A stretch of 64,000 nucleotides of DNA, taken from contig NC_019738.1 in assembly GCF_000317515.1 (NCBI RefSeq), positions 3,188,001 through 3,252,000 of the forward strand, written 5' to 3'. This DNA is from Allocoleopsis franciscana PCC 7113 (GTDB lineage Bacteria > Cyanobacteriota > Cyanobacteriia > Cyanobacteriales > Coleofasciculaceae). The notes beneath the pieces were generated by a model. That model worked only from the letters and a program-made list of their open reading frames with translations. It was not told where the DNA came from and did no database searches. A program made the position numbers and the translations under genes. Below are positions 44,457-57,181 of the stretch, piece by piece. Numbering within the stretch: position 1 is the stretch's first letter; the number at the start of each line of letters is the position of its first letter.

Positions 44457-46109
44457 ATGGTTGATTCCTTAACGAAAGAAAGTTCTATCACAGATTGCAC
44501 TCCTAATCTTGATCAAAACTGCATTCTGGCAGCGATCGACATTGGGACAAATTCGATTCACATGGTGGTTGTGGAGATTGAGCCAACGCTACCGTCATTT
44601 ACGATTATCGCCAGAGAGAAAGAGACAGTACGCTTAGGCGATCGCCATCCCAAAACAGGGGAGTTGACACCAGAAGCCATGGAACGATCGCTCGGTGCTT
44701 TGCAACGTTGCCAAGACTTGGCAAAAAGCTGCAATGCCGAACAAATTGTTGCTGTTGCCACGAGTGCTGTGCGTGAGGCACCGAACGGACGAGCCTTTTT
44801 AAAGCAAATCCAATCAGACTTAGGGTTATTTGTCAACCTCATTTCAGGTCCCGAAGAAGCCCGACGGATTTATTTGGGTGTTCTGTCGGGGATGGAATTC
44901 AACAACCAGCCCCATGCCATTATTGATATTGGTGGTGGTTCGACGGAATTGATTTTGGGGGATAGTCATGAACCCCGTTACCTGAGCAGTACGAAAATAG
45001 GGGCGGTTCGTCTCACGGCTGAGTTTATCACCACTGACCCCATCAGTCTGGGCGAGTTTCAATACTTGCAAGCTTATATCCGGGGGATGTTAGAGCGACC
45101 GGTTGAAGAGTTACTGTCTCATCGGCAACCGGGCGAAGAGCTTCGTTTGGTGGGAACCTCTGGCACGATTGAAACCCTGGCAACCCTGCACGCGAGAGAA
45201 AAGCTGGGAACGGTGCCAAATACCCTCAACGGCTACCAAATGAGTCGCAAAGACCTCAAAGAAATGGTCAAGCGCTTAGCCTCAATGAGTTGCGCGGAAC
45301 GGGGAGCCATCTCAGGGATGTCAGATCGACGCTCAGAAATTATTGTGGCAGGGGCAATAATTTTAGTGGAAGCGATGACAATGCTGGGGGTTGAGTGCTT
45401 GATGATTGGTGAACGGGCACTCCGAGAAGGGATGATTGTTGACTGGATGCTCAGCCACGGATTGATTGAAGACCGACTGCGCTATCAAGGTTCAGTACGC
45501 GAACGGAGCGTTTTGAAAATTGCTCAAAAATATCAGGTGAATTCGGAATATAGCCAGCGAGTTGCTAACTTGGTTTTGAGTTTGTTTAATCAAACCAAAG
45601 GCCATCTCCATGACTGGGATTGTGAAGAACGGGAACTGCTGTGGGCGGCAGCGATTTTGCACAACTGTGGATTATATGTGAATCATTCGGCTCACCATAA
45701 GCACTCTTATTATCTAATTCGCCACGCTGAACTTTTGGGTTTTCTGGAAACCGAAATTGAAATCATTGCCAATCTAGCGCGTTATCATCGACGGAGTACA
45801 CCCAAGAAAAAGCACGAAAATTATAGCAATTTATCCAGTAAAAAGCATCGGCAACTCGTGTGTCAGCTCAGTGCGTTGTTACGTTTAGCGGTGGCTCTTG
45901 ACCGCCGACAAATTGGCGCGATCGCACGAGTGCAGTGTGAGTATCGTCCGCATGAAAAAGAACTTCATCTGCGTCTATTTCCTGCTCAACCCGAAGATGA
46001 TTGCGCGTTGGAACTGTGGAGTTTGAATTACAAAAAAGGCGTTTTTGAAGAGGAATTTGGTGTTAAGTTAGTGGCAACTTTGGAATCGGCACCAGTGACA
46101 GTCAGTTAA
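44457..46109 (+). CDS. ppx: Exopolyphosphatase / pppGpp phosphatase (Ppx/GppA)
   Basis: 550 residues. It removes terminal phosphates from polyphosphate or pppGpp. ASKHA-fold motifs: [17 protein letters not shown] (P-loop 1, about 23-40), [12 protein letters not shown] (about 101), [13 protein letters not shown] (about 160) and [12 protein letters not shown] (about 238). The C-terminal HD-like domain (about 345-510) contains [18 protein letters not shown] with several His. Plain Ppx is ~500 aa; this length includes the HD-like domain as in E. coli Ppx. Its stop overlaps the stop of the first WD40 gene by 8 bp (convergent, no terminator seen). Confidence 0.93.
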   Translation: MVDSLTKESSITDCTPNLDQNCILAAIDIGTNSIHMVVVEIEPTLPSFTIIAREKETVRLGDRHPKTGELTPEAMERSLGALQRCQDLAKSCNAEQIVAVATSAVREAPNGRAFLKQIQSDLGLFVNLISGPEEARRIYLGVLSGMEFNNQPHAIIDIGGGSTELILGDSHEPRYLSSTKIGAVRLTAEFITTDPISLGEFQYLQAYIRGMLERPVEELLSHRQPGEELRLVGTSGTIETLATLHAREKLGTVPNTLNGYQMSRKDLKEMVKRLASMSCAERGAISGMSDRRSEIIVAGAIILVEAMTMLGVECLMIGERALREGMIVDWMLSHGLIEDRLRYQGSVRERSVLKIAQKYQVNSEYSQRVANLVLSLFNQTKGHLHDWDCEERELLWAAAILHNCGLYVNHSAHHKHSYYLIRHAELLGFLETEIEIIANLARYHRRSTPKKKHENYSNLSSKKHRQLVCQLSALLRLAVALDRRQIGAIARVQCEYRPHEKELHLRLFPAQPEDDCALELWSLNYKKGVFEEEFGVKLVATLESAPVTVS

Positions 46110-49100
46110 TCTTAGATTGAGCTGTGACTCCATCGCAAAGATCGCGCTCAACTGGGTCAACTTGAGCATTCATCTTGAGATAATCCCGCACGCGATCGCA
46201 AGCATAAGCGAGTTCATCGAGTTTGAGAATTCGCTCCATATCCCACAAAATCACCGTGCGATCGTCTCCAGCAGAGGCAATTTGTTTACCATCGGGACTA
46301 AACGCCACCCCCCAAACGTTTCCCTCATGTCCGGTTAGCGTTGTTATTTCTGTTCCGTCTATCTTCCAGAGCTTGAGTACGCCAGTGGAGCCTCCAGTCA
46401 CCAGCATTTGACCGTCTGGACTGAAATCAACTGCCATCACACCTCTCGTATTTCCCTTGAGGGTTTTGAGCAACGTGCCATCGCTTGTCCAGAGTTTAAT
46501 CGTGTCATCCCTGCTGGCAGTTGCCAAGGTGCGACCGTCTGGACTGATGGCAACTTTCCAAATCGGGCTGCGATGACCTTTGAGAATCTTGGAAAACCGA
46601 CCGTCAAGACTCCACAACCGAGCAGTAGTGTCGCTACTGGCTGAAACCAGCCTCTGTCCGTCAGGGGTAAAGTCTACATCGTAAACCCTAGCTTGATGTC
46701 CTTGGAACGTTTTCAACAAAGTGCCGTCTGGCTTCCACAGTTTCACGGTTTTATCGTTGCTGGCAGAAGCAAGTAGGCGACCATCTGGACTTGCAGCGAT
46801 ATCCCAAACTCCCGCGCTATGCCCTGTTATGGTTTTCAGCAGCTTCCCGTCGAACTGCCAGAATTTCAGTGTTTTGTCTTCACTAGCCGCAGCGAGGATG
46901 GGCGCAGCATTGGCAGAACTCGCCCCTTGGAGGAAAGCAGTGCCGTAAACGGTAGCCTTGTTTCCGGCAAACGTTTTCAGCAACGTGCCATCTCGCGCCC
47001 ACAGTTTGAAGCTGCCATCTGAACTCGCTGAAACTAGTATCTTACCTTCGGGACTGAAACCCACATCCCAAATGGTTCCGCCATGTCCGTAAAGGACTTT
47101 CGAGAAAGGACTGATTGGGTTCCACAGTCGAGCGGTATTGTCATCGCTAACGGAGACAACGATTTTACTGTTAGGAATAAAGGTAACGGCTCGAATTCCC
47201 GATTGATGCCCTTTGAGGGTTTTCAACAACGTCCCATCCGGATTCCAAAGGTTGATGATTTGGTCAGCACCAGTCGAAGCAATCATATCGCCTGCTGTGC
47301 TGACAGCAATTTCAAACACTTCCGAACTGTGACTGCTAAGAGTACGTAGCAGCGTTCCATCAGGTTGCCAGAGTTTAACCGTATTGTCAGCGCTGGCAGA
47401 GACAAGGGTGGGTCGTTTTGTGCCGTTTTTGTCGGCAAGTAAGGCGAACTCAACGTCCCAAACGGTGGCGCTGTGTCCTTCCAGGGTTCTCAACAGTTCA
47501 CCATCGAGAGTCCAGACTTTGACTGTACCGTCTGCGCTGCTAGAGGCGAACAGGTTGCCATCCGGACTAAAGGCAACACCCCAAACCCCTCCTTGATGTC
47601 CTGCTAGAGTTTTGAGCAATTTGCCATCAATACTCCACAAACGAATGGTGCTGTCTTCGCTGGCGGAGGCGATACGCTTACCGTCAGGACTCACAGCAAT
47701 CGCCCATATCGCCGCATTATGTCCCTGAAAAGTTTTGAGCAGTTTGCCTTCCCGACTCCACAGATAAATGCTGCCATCCACACTGGATGTTATTAGGCGC
47801 TGGCTGTCGGGAGTAAAACGGAGGGCGTAGACGCTGCTAACTTTGTGCTCAAGAGTATACAACAAGGTACCATCTCGTTGCCAAAGCTTAGCTGTTTGGT
47901 CGCCGCCGCCGGTGGCGATGAGTTGTCCATCTGGGCTAGCATCAACGGCCAGAACCGGGCTGGAATGCCCCGACAGGCGATTGAATTCGGCTGTTCCATA
48001 GATGGCTTGTTGCAGCACTTGTTGCACTTGAGATTGCAACTGGGGGCTGGAATTAGGGAGACTGTCGAGCCTGCGTCTTGCTTTGATGGCAGTTACGAGA
48101 GCATCTAATCGCTGTTGAGAAGCAAATTGCCCTGTGGAGGAGGTGGTGAGGGCTTGAATTTCGCTGATACGGGCTTGCTGCTCACTCGTGAGGGCGCGAT
48201 GATATTGCCAGAGGGCGAGAAGGCTAGATGCGATCGCAACGATTAATAACCCACTCAACGCCCCAATAAACCTTCGCTGTCGCTTTGCTGTTTTTCGCTC
48301 TAACACTAACCGCTTGTGTTCTTCTGCCAGTCGGGCTTCTACTTCCTTAGCTCGTTCTGCCTCCAATGCCAGTTGTACTTCCAGCCTGTCTAATTCTTGA
48401 GAAGCGGCTAAAAATTGATAATCCAAATTGCTTAAACTTTTGCCCTGTGCCCAAGTTTGAGCATCTTTGAGGGCTTGTCCCCTGAGAAGACGTGAAGCAT
48501 CCTGTTGTTTTGAAGCAATCCAAGCATCGAAAGCTTGAGAGTAAGGGCGCACAGACGCTAATTGTTCTTTTACCCATTCCCAATCGAATACCTTCTGATA
48601 AATGGGGTTTTTCACCTTGAGGAAACCTTGCTGTTTCTCCACCAAACCCGACAGCAGCAGTTCCATTTGCTCTGGCGAGTCATCGCTGCCAATTTCCCCT
48701 CGTTGTAAGATTTGTTGATAGATGCCGAGTAATCGAGCCGCACGTTGAGAGTTGCTCAAAATGCGATCGCGTATTGTCCTCAAATGCTCCGGCTCATCTT
48801 GAGATTCCCAGTTGTCAATGATGCGCCGGACTACCAACTGTTCCACCCAACGTGCCTCATCCCCAGCAAGAATTACGCTGACGCGATTGGTTGCCATCAA
48901 GGTAAGCTGGCACAACTTTTGTGTTAAAAACGGTTGTCCCCCTGTCCAGCGCAAAATTTCAGCTAACAAGGCATCTGGCTGACTGGCAATCTTCTTTAAT
49001 CCCGGCATCAGGGGGATGGCTTCGTCTAACGAAAATCCCTTGAGTTCTATTGCCCGTCCGATATTAAACGGTGTACGATTTTTGTCGGCAATTAAATCTG

Positions 49101-49668
49101 GCGGTGTTGCTACTCCCAACAGGGCAAACGTCAGCCGTTTGTAGCTTGACTTTTGAGCGCGTTTGTTGTATATAGCCCTAATTAGGGCAAAGAAATCGTC
49201 CGTCGGGAAGTCTAAACTGAGTAGACTATCAATTTCATCGATAAAAATTACGACATTTTGCTGAATTTCAACGAGCAAGACGGTTTCGAGAAATTCACTC
49301 AGGCGATTGACTAAGGATAAGTGGGTGCGATCGCGCCACCAAGCTCGTAAATTAAAGTCAAGCTGGAAACTGCTGCCCAGAGAACCGACAACAGAGGCAT
49401 ACCATTGTTCTGGCGTCACCTCTTGAGTACCAATGGCTGTGATATCAATGACTCCGCAGCGAATACCTTCCGCTTGCAAACGGTGCATCGTCTGTACCCA
49501 AAGCGATGATTTACCCATTTGCCGGGAGTTGAGGACATAGCAAAACTCACCTCTAAGTAGCGCCTCATACAACTGATCATCAGCTTGACGCCTGACATAA
49601 CTAGGCGCATCAAGCGGTAAACTCCCGCCAACTTGATATTCATAGGATGGGCTTTGGGCAGTGAGCAT
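46102..49668 (-). CDS. AAA_35 ATPase-WD40 membrane protein (paralogue 1)
   Basis: 1,188 residues. Residues 1-330 form an AAA_35-type ATPase: QMGKSSL Walker A at 50-56, [10 protein letters not shown] Walker B at 138-147, sensor-like [11 protein letters not shown], and a winged-helix tail (about 250-370). A coiled coil (about 410-465) precedes one transmembrane helix (about 470-490). Fourteen WD40 blades (about 560-1150) could build two seven-bladed propellers; each has a GH...WD-like end (e.g. [15 protein letters not shown]). A ~35-residue conserved tail follows ([12 protein letters not shown]). No signal peptide, so the propeller may lie in the periplasm or cytoplasm depending on orientation. 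A STAND-like scaffold or sensor is likely; no catalytic effector is fused. Confidence 0.9.
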   Translation of the reverse strand: MLTAQSPSYEYQVGGSLPLDAPSYVRRQADDQLYEALLRGEFCYVLNSRQMGKSSLWVQTMHRLQAEGIRCGVIDITAIGTQEVTPEQWYASVVGSLGSSFQLDFNLRAWWRDRTHLSLVNRLSEFLETVLLVEIQQNVVIFIDEIDSLLSLDFPTDDFFALIRAIYNKRAQKSSYKRLTFALLGVATPPDLIADKNRTPFNIGRAIELKGFSLDEAIPLMPGLKKIASQPDALLAEILRWTGGQPFLTQKLCQLTLMATNRVSVILAGDEARWVEQLVVRRIIDNWESQDEPEHLRTIRDRILSNSQRAARLLGIYQQILQRGEIGSDDSPEQMELLLSGLVEKQQGFLKVKNPIYQKVFDWEWVKEQLASVRPYSQAFDAWIASKQQDASRLLRGQALKDAQTWAQGKSLSNLDYQFLAASQELDRLEVQLALEAERAKEVEARLAEEHKRLVLERKTAKRQRRFIGALSGLLIVAIASSLLALWQYHRALTSEQQARISEIQALTTSSTGQFASQQRLDALVTAIKARRRLDSLPNSSPQLQSQVQQVLQQAIYGTAEFNRLSGHSSPVLAVDASPDGQLIATGGGDQTAKLWQRDGTLLYTLEHKVSSVYALRFTPDSQRLITSSVDGSIYLWSREGKLLKTFQGHNAAIWAIAVSPDGKRIASASEDSTIRLWSIDGKLLKTLAGHQGGVWGVAFSPDGNLFASSSADGTVKVWTLDGELLRTLEGHSATVWDVEFALLADKNGTKRPTLVSASADNTVKLWQPDGTLLRTLSSHSSEVFEIAVSTAGDMIASTGADQIINLWNPDGTLLKTLKGHQSGIRAVTFIPNSKIVVSVSDDNTARLWNPISPFSKVLYGHGGTIWDVGFSPEGKILVSASSDGSFKLWARDGTLLKTFAGNKATVYGTAFLQGASSANAAPILAAASEDKTLKFWQFDGKLLKTITGHSAGVWDIAASPDGRLLASASNDKTVKLWKPDGTLLKTFQGHQARVYDVDFTPDGQRLVSASSDTTARLWSLDGRFSKILKGHRSPIWKVAISPDGRTLATASRDDTIKLWTSDGTLLKTLKGNTRGVMAVDFSPDGQMLVTGGSTGVLKLWKIDGTEITTLTGHEGNVWGVAFSPDGKQIASAGDDRTVILWDMERILKLDELAYACDRVRDYLKMNAQVDPVERDLCDGVTAQSKIN

Positions 49669-49700
49669 GATGGGAGAAAGGGGAAACGGAACGTTTTTAA

Positions 49701-52700
49701 CTACTGTGCAGCGTTGTGAGTTTTGACTCCATCACACAGGTGGCGATCGCTTTCCTCCACATCTGCATTCGTTTGCAAATAATCCCGCACCCAATCACAT
49801 CCATACTGGAGGAAATTGAGCTGGAAAATTCGCTCTAAATTCCACAAAATTGCGGTTCTATCCTGACTTGCTGAGGCGATTAACGTCCCATCAGGGCTAA
49901 ACGCAACTCCGAACACCCCATCGCTATGCCCCTTTAAGGTTTCAAGCTCTTTACCGTCGTAGCTCCAAAGTTTGACTGTGCCGTCGAAACTGGCTGAAGC
50001 GATCATCTTGCCATCAGGACTAAATGCTACTGCGAACACCCCATTTTTGTGTCCCTTCAAGGTTCTGATTTCTGTACCGTCGCGCCGCCAAAGTCTCACC
50101 ATGTTATCCATACCTGCTGAAGCTAGCGTCTTGCCATCAGGCGTCAATGCCACTCCAGCCACCTGACGGCGATGACTTTTTAACGTGGAAAGAAGCCTGT
50201 AGCTGGGCTTTCCAGATGCGATGGCATTATCCCACTGCCAAAGTTTGACTGTGCCGTCCACGCTAGCTGAAGCAATGAGCTTGCCGTCAGGGCTAAAGAT
50301 AACTCCGTTAACGTGATCGGTATGCCCTTGGAGAGTTGCCAATTGGGTGCCGTCAATCTTCCAGACTTTGACGGTTCTGTCCTCACCCGCCGAGGCGAGT
50401 GACTGTCCATCTGGATGGAAATCAACGGCGAAGACTCTACCTTGATGTCCAGTAAACGTGTGGAGTAAGGTTCCATCCAGCCGCCACAACCGAACAGTGC
50501 TGTCATACCCGCCTGTAGCAATGGTGTCTCCCTTTGGGCTGAAATCTACTCCGAAAAGTTTATCGGCTTGTTTGGGGAACGTGCGAATTAAGCTACCATC
50601 CAGCCGCCAAAGTTTAACGGTATTGTCACGACTAGCAGTGGCAATGGTCTTACCATCAGGACTAAATTTTACGGTGTAAATTGATGCTTGATGTCCGTTG
50701 AGAGTCTGGAGCAAACTATCATCAAGTTTCCAGAGTGCGATCGGGCCATCCCAACTAGATGAGGCGAGAATTTGCCCGTCAGGACTCCAAGTCACTCCAG
50801 AGACAACATCCTTGGCGACTAGCAGGGTTTTTACCAGAGTCCCGTCAAGCTGCCAAAGTTTAACTGTTCTGTCTAGACTTGCCGAGGCAAGCAAATGACC
50901 TTGAGGGTTAAAAGCGATTTTGCCTACTGCATCGCTGTGTCCAGTTAGGGTTTGGACTAACGTGCCGTCAAGGTGCCAAAGTTTGACTGTTTTATCCCAA
51001 CTCGCCGAGGCGATGAGATTTCCTTGAGGGCTGAAGGCAACATTTTTAACTCTATCCGTATGTCCCGTCAGGGTTCTTATCAGTTGACCGTCTGTACTCC
51101 AGAGTTTAATGGTTTTATCTTTAGAAGCAGATGCAATAATTTGACTGTCCGGGCTAAAGGCAACGCTGTCAACTTCATCTGTATGTCCGGTAAGAGTGAA
51201 GAGCAGTTTGCCGTCTGTACTCCAGAGTTTAATGGTTTTATCTTTAGAAGCAGATGCAATAATTTGATTGTTGGGAGCGATCGCTACTTGTGTAACCTCT
51301 TTGGTATGTCCTTTTAAGGTGTGCCACAAGGTATAACTCGGCTTTGGGTTTAGTGATTGTGTACTCTTTTTGCGCCAAAGTTTAACGGTGTTATCCCCAG
51401 AACCCGAAGCAATTAGATCCCCTCTGGGGCTAAATCCAACTCCCCAAACCGCCTTGTCGTGCCCTTTAAGCGTTCCCAACTTTGTACCGTCTTTTTTCCA
51501 AAGATCGATGGTTTTGTCGGCAGACGCTGAGGCAATGAGTTCGCCATCAGGACTGAACGTTACATCATTAACTACATTGTTATGCCCGGATAACTGGTTA
51601 TATTCAACCGCTCCATAAACAGCCTGATGCAGAGACTCCTTAACTGAGTTCTGGATATCTGCGTCTGCAACACCTAACTTTTGCAATCGTCGCTGTGCTG
51701 TGATGGCTTGTACTAGTGCGTCTAACTTTTGATTGGAGGCGAATAGAGCTTCGGAAGATTTGGCGATCGCTTTTATCTCGCTTACAGCAGTTTGCCGATA
51801 CTGAACATAAACCCCTAGCCCCAATGCACAGGCTAGAATTAATGTCATACTTTCCACAACAAGCAAAAACCGTTGCCGCCTGGAACTTTTTTTCTCTAGT
51901 GCTAATCTTTTTTGTTCCTCTGTTAGTCTGGCTTCAACTTCTTTAGCCCGTTCTGCTTCCAATGCTAGCTGCACTTCTGTTCTGTCTAATTCTTCAGAAG
52001 CCGCTAAAAACTGATAATCCAAATCGCTCAAACTTTTTCCCCGCGCCCAGACTTGAGCATCTTTGAGAGCTTGTCCCCGTAATAGCCGCGATTCATCAGT
52101 TTGTTTAGTAGCAATCCAAGCATTGATGGCTTGAGAGTAGGGACGTAGAGAAGCTAATTGTTCTTCTAGCCATGAACAATCGAATACCTTCTGATAAATG
52201 GGGTTTTTCACCTTCAGGAAACCCTGCTGTTTCTCCACCAAACCCGACAGCAGCAGTTCCATTTGCTCTCGTGAGTCATCGGTGGGAATTTCCCCCCGTT
52301 GTAAGATTTGTTGATAAATGCCGAGTAATCTAGCAGCGCGTTGCTCACTTCTTAAAATGCGATCGCGTATTGTCCTCAAATGCTCTGGTTCATCTTGAGA
52401 TTCCCAGTTCTCAATGATGCGCTCTTGCACTAACTGCTCAATGAATTTTCGATTTGGGATGCCCTCTTTTTTAAGGGCGGATTTTAGATTGGGAATGTCC
52501 CCCTTCTCCCCCGCCTCAACCACTAACCGACACAACTTTTGTGTCAGAAACGGCTGTCCCCCTGTCCAGCGCAAAATTTCAGCTAACAAGGCTTCTGGCT
52601 GACTGGTAATATCCTTTAATCCACCCATTAGGGGCATGGCTTCATGTAACGAAAATCCCTTGAGTTCTATTGCCCGTCCAATGTTAAATGGTGTGCGATT

Positions 52701-53288
52701 TTTGTCGGCAATTAAATCTGACGGTGTTGCTACTCCTAACAGGGCAAAGGTGACGCGTTTATAGCTTGACTTTTGAGCGCGTTTGTTATAGCAGACTCGG
52801 ATGAACGCAAAAAAATCGTCCGTTGGAAAGTCTAAGCTGATTAAACTGTCAATTTCATCAATAAAAATTACGACATTTTGCTGAATTTCCTCCAGTAAGA
52901 TGGTTTCGATAAACTCACTGAAGCGATTAACAAGGGATAAGTGGGTGCGATCGCGCCACCAAGCTCGTAAATTAAAATTAAGCTGGAAACTGCTGGCTAA
53001 AGAACCGATAACCGAGGCATACCACTGTTCTGGCGTTATCTCTTGAGTACCAATCGCTGTTAAATCAATCGCGCCACAGCAAACGCCGACAGCCTGCAAA
53101 CGGTGCATCGCCTGCACCCACAGAGAAGACTTGCCCATCTGCCGCGAGTTGAGGACGTAGCAAAACTCACTTCTTAAAAGTGCCTGGTATAGCTCTTCAT
53201 CAGCTTGACGCCTGACATAACTTGGGGCATCAAGCGGTAGACTCCCGCCGACTTGATATTCATAGAATGGACTTTGGGCGGTGAGCAT
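49701..53288 (-). CDS. AAA_35 ATPase-WD40 membrane protein (paralogue 2)
   Basis: 1,195 residues with the same order as its neighbours: AAA_35 domain (Walker A QMGKSSL at about 50; Walker [16 protein letters not shown]), winged-helix region ([19 protein letters not shown]), coiled coil, a transmembrane helix of different sequence ([15 protein letters not shown]), and 14 WD40 blades. The blades differ most from paralogues 1 and 3: inserts occur in blades 2 and 11 instead of 5 and 9, and blades 3 and 4 are nearly identical to each other ([18 protein letters not shown]), showing a recent internal duplication. The gap to paralogue 1 is 32 bp, to paralogue 3 89 bp. Confidence 0.9.
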   Translation of the reverse strand: MLTAQSPFYEYQVGGSLPLDAPSYVRRQADEELYQALLRSEFCYVLNSRQMGKSSLWVQAMHRLQAVGVCCGAIDLTAIGTQEITPEQWYASVIGSLASSFQLNFNLRAWWRDRTHLSLVNRFSEFIETILLEEIQQNVVIFIDEIDSLISLDFPTDDFFAFIRVCYNKRAQKSSYKRVTFALLGVATPSDLIADKNRTPFNIGRAIELKGFSLHEAMPLMGGLKDITSQPEALLAEILRWTGGQPFLTQKLCRLVVEAGEKGDIPNLKSALKKEGIPNRKFIEQLVQERIIENWESQDEPEHLRTIRDRILRSEQRAARLLGIYQQILQRGEIPTDDSREQMELLLSGLVEKQQGFLKVKNPIYQKVFDCSWLEEQLASLRPYSQAINAWIATKQTDESRLLRGQALKDAQVWARGKSLSDLDYQFLAASEELDRTEVQLALEAERAKEVEARLTEEQKRLALEKKSSRRQRFLLVVESMTLILACALGLGVYVQYRQTAVSEIKAIAKSSEALFASNQKLDALVQAITAQRRLQKLGVADADIQNSVKESLHQAVYGAVEYNQLSGHNNVVNDVTFSPDGELIASASADKTIDLWKKDGTKLGTLKGHDKAVWGVGFSPRGDLIASGSGDNTVKLWRKKSTQSLNPKPSYTLWHTLKGHTKEVTQVAIAPNNQIIASASKDKTIKLWSTDGKLLFTLTGHTDEVDSVAFSPDSQIIASASKDKTIKLWSTDGQLIRTLTGHTDRVKNVAFSPQGNLIASASWDKTVKLWHLDGTLVQTLTGHSDAVGKIAFNPQGHLLASASLDRTVKLWQLDGTLVKTLLVAKDVVSGVTWSPDGQILASSSWDGPIALWKLDDSLLQTLNGHQASIYTVKFSPDGKTIATASRDNTVKLWRLDGSLIRTFPKQADKLFGVDFSPKGDTIATGGYDSTVRLWRLDGTLLHTFTGHQGRVFAVDFHPDGQSLASAGEDRTVKVWKIDGTQLATLQGHTDHVNGVIFSPDGKLIASASVDGTVKLWQWDNAIASGKPSYRLLSTLKSHRRQVAGVALTPDGKTLASAGMDNMVRLWRRDGTEIRTLKGHKNGVFAVAFSPDGKMIASASFDGTVKLWSYDGKELETLKGHSDGVFGVAFSPDGTLIASASQDRTAILWNLERIFQLNFLQYGCDWVRDYLQTNADVEESDRHLCDGVKTHNAAQ

Positions 53289-53377
53289 GATGAGACAAAA
53301 GGTAAAAGATAAAAGTCACGCCTTAAAAACTTAAAGGTTGGTTGTAAATGCGCTCCCTACCTCGCTGAGGTTAAATT

Positions 53378-56300
53378 TCATTTCTTTGATTGTGTCGCCC
53401 TGTGAGTTTTAACTTTATCGCACAGATGCCTGTCCTCCTCCTTGACTTCAGCATTTGTTCGCAGATAATCCCGAACGCGATCGCAAGCATAAGCGAGTTC
53501 ATCGAGTTTGAGAATTCGCTGCACATCCCACAAAATAATGGTGCGATCGTCCCCAACAGAGGCAATCTGTTTCCCATCGGGACTAAACGCCACCCCCCAA
53601 ACGTTTCCTTCATGTCCAGTTAGCGCGGTTATTTCTGTACCGTCAATTTTCCAGAGTTTGACTGCGCCAGATGCGCCTCCCGCCACCAGCATTTGACCGT
53701 CTAGACTGAAATCAACTGCCATCATGCCTCTAGTATTTCCCTTGATGGTTTTGATCAACGCGCCATCGCTTGTCCAAAGTTTAATCGTGTCATCCATGCT
53801 GGCAGTTGCCAAAGTGCGACCGTCTGGACTGACAGCCACTTCCCAAACCCCACTGCCATGACCTTTCAAAGTCTTGGAAAAGCGACCGTCCAAACTCCAC
53901 AACCGAGCTGTACCATCTGCACTGACGGAAACCAGCCTCTTTCCGTCGGGGGTAAAGTCCACATCGTAAACCCTAGCCTGATGACCTGCGAACGTTCTCA
54001 AGCTCGTGCCGTCTTTGTTCCACAGTTTCACAGTACTGTCGTCACTTGCAGAAGCGAGTAGCTGACCGTCTGGACTGGCGGAGATATCCCAAACGTTCGC
54101 CCCATGTCCTGTTATAGTTTTCAGCAGCGTCCCGTCAAACTGCCAGAGTTTAATGGTTTTATCTGTACCTGCGGAAGCGAGTACAGGCGAGATATCTTCT
54201 TTGGCAAAGTTCGTAGGGGAGACGAAAGCAACGGAGTAAACGGGAGCCTTGTATCCCGCAAAAGACTTCAGCAACGTACCGTCTTGTGCCCACAGTTTGA
54301 AGCTGCCATCCGAACTGGCTGAAGCGATCATCTGACCTTTGGGGGAGAAGTCCACATCCCAAACGACACCGCTATGTCCGTGTAGGACTTTCGAGAAAGG
54401 GTTTGTCGGGTTCCAGAGCCGGACGGTACTGTCGTCGCTGACTGAGACAGCGATTTGAGTGTTGGGAATAAAGGTAAGGCCGCGAATTCCAGATTGATGC
54501 CCTTTGAGGATTTTCAAAAGCGTCCCGTCCGGCTTCCAGAGGTTGATGGTTCCGTCGGCGCTGGCGGAAGCAATGACATTGCCTGAATCGCTGACGGCAA
54601 TTTCCAACACTTCTGAACTGTGACCCCTGAGAGTAGAGAGCAGCGTTCCGTCGAGTTGCCAGATTTTAACTGTGTTGTCAGCGCTGGCAGAGAGCATAGC
54701 GAGACGTTTTGTGCCGTCACTATCTGCAAGGAAGGCGAACTTAACGTCCCAAACAGCACCCGCGTGTCCTTTCAGAGTTCTCACCAGTTTGCCGTCTTTT
54801 GTCCAGACCTTGACCGTACCGTCTGTACTGCCAGAGGCGAGCAGGTTTCCATTCGGACTGAAAGCAAGACCCCAAACCCCACCTTGATGTCCCCTTAGTG
54901 TCTCGATCAGTTTGCCATCAAAGTCCCACAGGCGAATCGTGCTGTCTTCGCTGCTGGTGGCAATGCGATTGCCGCCGGGACTGACGGCTATGTCCCATAT
55001 CGCAGCGCTGTGTGCCTGAAAGGTTTTGAGCAGCTTGCCGTCCCGACTCCACAGATAAATGTTGCCGTCCATGCTGGATGTGACTAGGCGCTGGCTGTCG
55101 GGACTGAATTTAAGCCCGAAGACAGCAGCTGGGTGTTGCAGGTTGTGGAGCAGCGCACCGTCGCGTTGCCACAGCTTGACTGTTCGGTCACTGCCTCCGG
55201 TGGCGATGAGTTGGGCGTCTGGGCTGACATCAAGGCCCAGAACCATGCTGGCATGTCCCGATAGGCGATTGAATTCTGCGGTTCCGTAGATGGCTTGTTG
55301 CAGCGCTTGCCGAACTTGAGATTGCAACTGAGAGCTGGAATTAGGGAGGCTGTCGAGCCTGCGTCTGGCTTTGATGGCAGTTACGAGGGCGTCTAATCGC
55401 TGTTGGGAGGCGAATTGCCCTGTGGAGGAGGAAGTGAGGGCTTGAATTTCGCTCTGGGCGGCGCGGTGATATTGCCAGAGGGCGAAAATGGCGGATGCGA
55501 TCGCAACCATTAATACCCCACTCAATGCCCCAATAAACCTTCGCTGTCGCTTTGCTGTCTCTCGCTCAAAGACTAGCCGCTTGCGCTCCTCTGCAAGTCT
55601 TGCTTCCACCTCTCTTAGCCTCGCTGCTTCCAGCGTTTGCTGCACTTCCAGCCTGTCTAATTCTTGAGAAGCGGCTAAAAATTGATAGTCCAAATCGCTT
55701 AAACTTTTTCCCTGCGCCCACTCCAGGGCATCTTTTAGGGCTTGTCCCCTCAGAAGGCGCGAAGCATCCTGCCTTTGGGAAGCTATCCAAGCATCCAAGG
55801 CTTGAGAGTAGGGACGCAGGGACGCTAATTGTTCTTCTAGCCATGAATAATCGAATACCTTCTGATAAATGAGGTTTTTCACCTTCAGGAAACCCTGCTG
55901 TTTCTCCACCAAACCCGACAGCAGCAGTTCCATTTGCTCTGGCGAGTCATCGGTGGGAATTTCCCCTCGTTGCAAGATTTGTTGATAGATGCCGAGTAAT
56001 CGAGCCGCACGTTGGGAGTTGCTCAAAATGCGATCGCGTATTGTCCTCAAATGCTCTGGTTCATCTTGAGTTTCCCAATTATTGATGATGCGCTCTTGCA
56101 CCAACTGCTCAATGAATTTTCGATTTTGTCCCTCCCTTGATAAGGGGGGGGTGGGGGGGTATGATTTGGGATTGGGAATGTTTCCCTCTCTTCCCGCCTC
56201 AACTACTAACCGACACAACTTTTGAGTTAAAAACGGTTGTCCCCCCGTCCAGTGCAAAATCTCAGTTAATAAGACTTCGGGTTGGCTGGCAATCTCCTTT

Positions 56301-56971
56301 AATCCACCCAGGAGGGGCATGGCTTCGTGTAACTCAAATCCTTTGAGTTCTATTGCCCGTCCGATATTAAACGGTGTACGATTTTTGTCTGCCATCAAAT
56401 CTGGCGGTGTTGCTACTCCCAACAAGGCAAACGTCAGCCGTTTGTATGTTGACTTTTGAGCGCGTTTGTTATAGCAAGCTCTAATCAGCGCAAAAAAATC
56501 GTCCATCGGGAAGTCTAAGCTGAGTAGACTATCGATTTCATCAATAAAAATTACGACATTTTGCTGAATTTCTAGGAGTAAGATGGTTTCGATAAATTCA
56601 CTTAGGCGGCTGACTAGGGATAAGTGAGTGCGATCGCGCCACCAAGCTCGTAAATTAAATTGGAGTTGGAAGCTATTGGTGAGAGAACCAATCACTGAGG
56701 CATACCATTGTTCTGGCGTCACCTCTTGAGTGCCAATGGCTGTGATATCAATGACTCCGCAGCGAATACCTTCCGCTTGCAAACGGTGCATCGTCTGTAC
56801 CCAAAGCGATGATTTACCCATTTGCCGGGAGTTGAGGACGTAACAAAATTCACCCCTAAGTAATGCCTCGTACAACTGATCATCAGCTTGACGCCTGACA
56901 TAACTAGGCGCATCAAGCGGTAAACTCCCACCAACTTGATACTCATAAGATGGACTTTGAGCGGTGAGCAT
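53378..56971 (-). CDS. AAA_35 ATPase-WD40 membrane protein (paralogue 3)
   Basis: 1,197 residues. The first 93 residues are identical to paralogue 1 by eye. The middle segment after the ATPase (LCRLVVEAG... [13 protein letters not shown]) is like paralogue 2, not 1. The membrane helix and the 14 WD40 blades, including the extended blades 5 and 9, are again like paralogue 1. A 13-residue proline-rich insert ([13 protein letters not shown], about residues 272-284) is encoded by a dispersed repeat (56125-56168) within the reading frame. It is the first gene of the tandem set in transcription order. Same inferred role as paralogue 1. Confidence 0.9.
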   Translation of the reverse strand: MLTAQSPSYEYQVGGSLPLDAPSYVRRQADDQLYEALLRGEFCYVLNSRQMGKSSLWVQTMHRLQAEGIRCGVIDITAIGTQEVTPEQWYASVIGSLTNSFQLQFNLRAWWRDRTHLSLVSRLSEFIETILLLEIQQNVVIFIDEIDSLLSLDFPMDDFFALIRACYNKRAQKSTYKRLTFALLGVATPPDLMADKNRTPFNIGRAIELKGFELHEAMPLLGGLKEIASQPEVLLTEILHWTGGQPFLTQKLCRLVVEAGREGNIPNPKSYPPTPPLSREGQNRKFIEQLVQERIINNWETQDEPEHLRTIRDRILSNSQRAARLLGIYQQILQRGEIPTDDSPEQMELLLSGLVEKQQGFLKVKNLIYQKVFDYSWLEEQLASLRPYSQALDAWIASQRQDASRLLRGQALKDALEWAQGKSLSDLDYQFLAASQELDRLEVQQTLEAARLREVEARLAEERKRLVFERETAKRQRRFIGALSGVLMVAIASAIFALWQYHRAAQSEIQALTSSSTGQFASQQRLDALVTAIKARRRLDSLPNSSSQLQSQVRQALQQAIYGTAEFNRLSGHASMVLGLDVSPDAQLIATGGSDRTVKLWQRDGALLHNLQHPAAVFGLKFSPDSQRLVTSSMDGNIYLWSRDGKLLKTFQAHSAAIWDIAVSPGGNRIATSSEDSTIRLWDFDGKLIETLRGHQGGVWGLAFSPNGNLLASGSTDGTVKVWTKDGKLVRTLKGHAGAVWDVKFAFLADSDGTKRLAMLSASADNTVKIWQLDGTLLSTLRGHSSEVLEIAVSDSGNVIASASADGTINLWKPDGTLLKILKGHQSGIRGLTFIPNTQIAVSVSDDSTVRLWNPTNPFSKVLHGHSGVVWDVDFSPKGQMIASASSDGSFKLWAQDGTLLKSFAGYKAPVYSVAFVSPTNFAKEDISPVLASAGTDKTIKLWQFDGTLLKTITGHGANVWDISASPDGQLLASASDDSTVKLWNKDGTSLRTFAGHQARVYDVDFTPDGKRLVSVSADGTARLWSLDGRFSKTLKGHGSGVWEVAVSPDGRTLATASMDDTIKLWTSDGALIKTIKGNTRGMMAVDFSLDGQMLVAGGASGAVKLWKIDGTEITALTGHEGNVWGVAFSPDGKQIASVGDDRTIILWDVQRILKLDELAYACDRVRDYLRTNAEVKEEDRHLCDKVKTHRATQSKK
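56125..56168 (-). repeat. G/C-rich dispersed repeat inserted in frame in paralogue 3
   Basis: CCCTCCCTTGATAAGGGGG followed by a G-rich run. It is translated as [10 protein letters not shown] on the minus strand, the well-known peptide face of a cyanobacterial intergenic palindrome. Paralogue 1 lacks it; paralogue 2 has a different short palindrome (GCCCTCTTTTTTAAGGGC) at the equivalent site. Confidence 0.75.
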
Positions 56972-57181
56972 GATGACGCAAAAGGTAAAAAGTAAAAGTC
57001 AAATCTTACACTGGCGATTGGAAATGACAGTCAATTCAATCTAACATCAGGGTTATTTCTAGTTATTCAAAATAAGAAATTTTTTACATAGTGTAAGATC
57101 GGTTTAGTCGCTACAACTAGAAGCGGATAAGCTTTGGGTATTCTGTCACTACTTCACGCCTACACCAACTGAGGAAAAACA

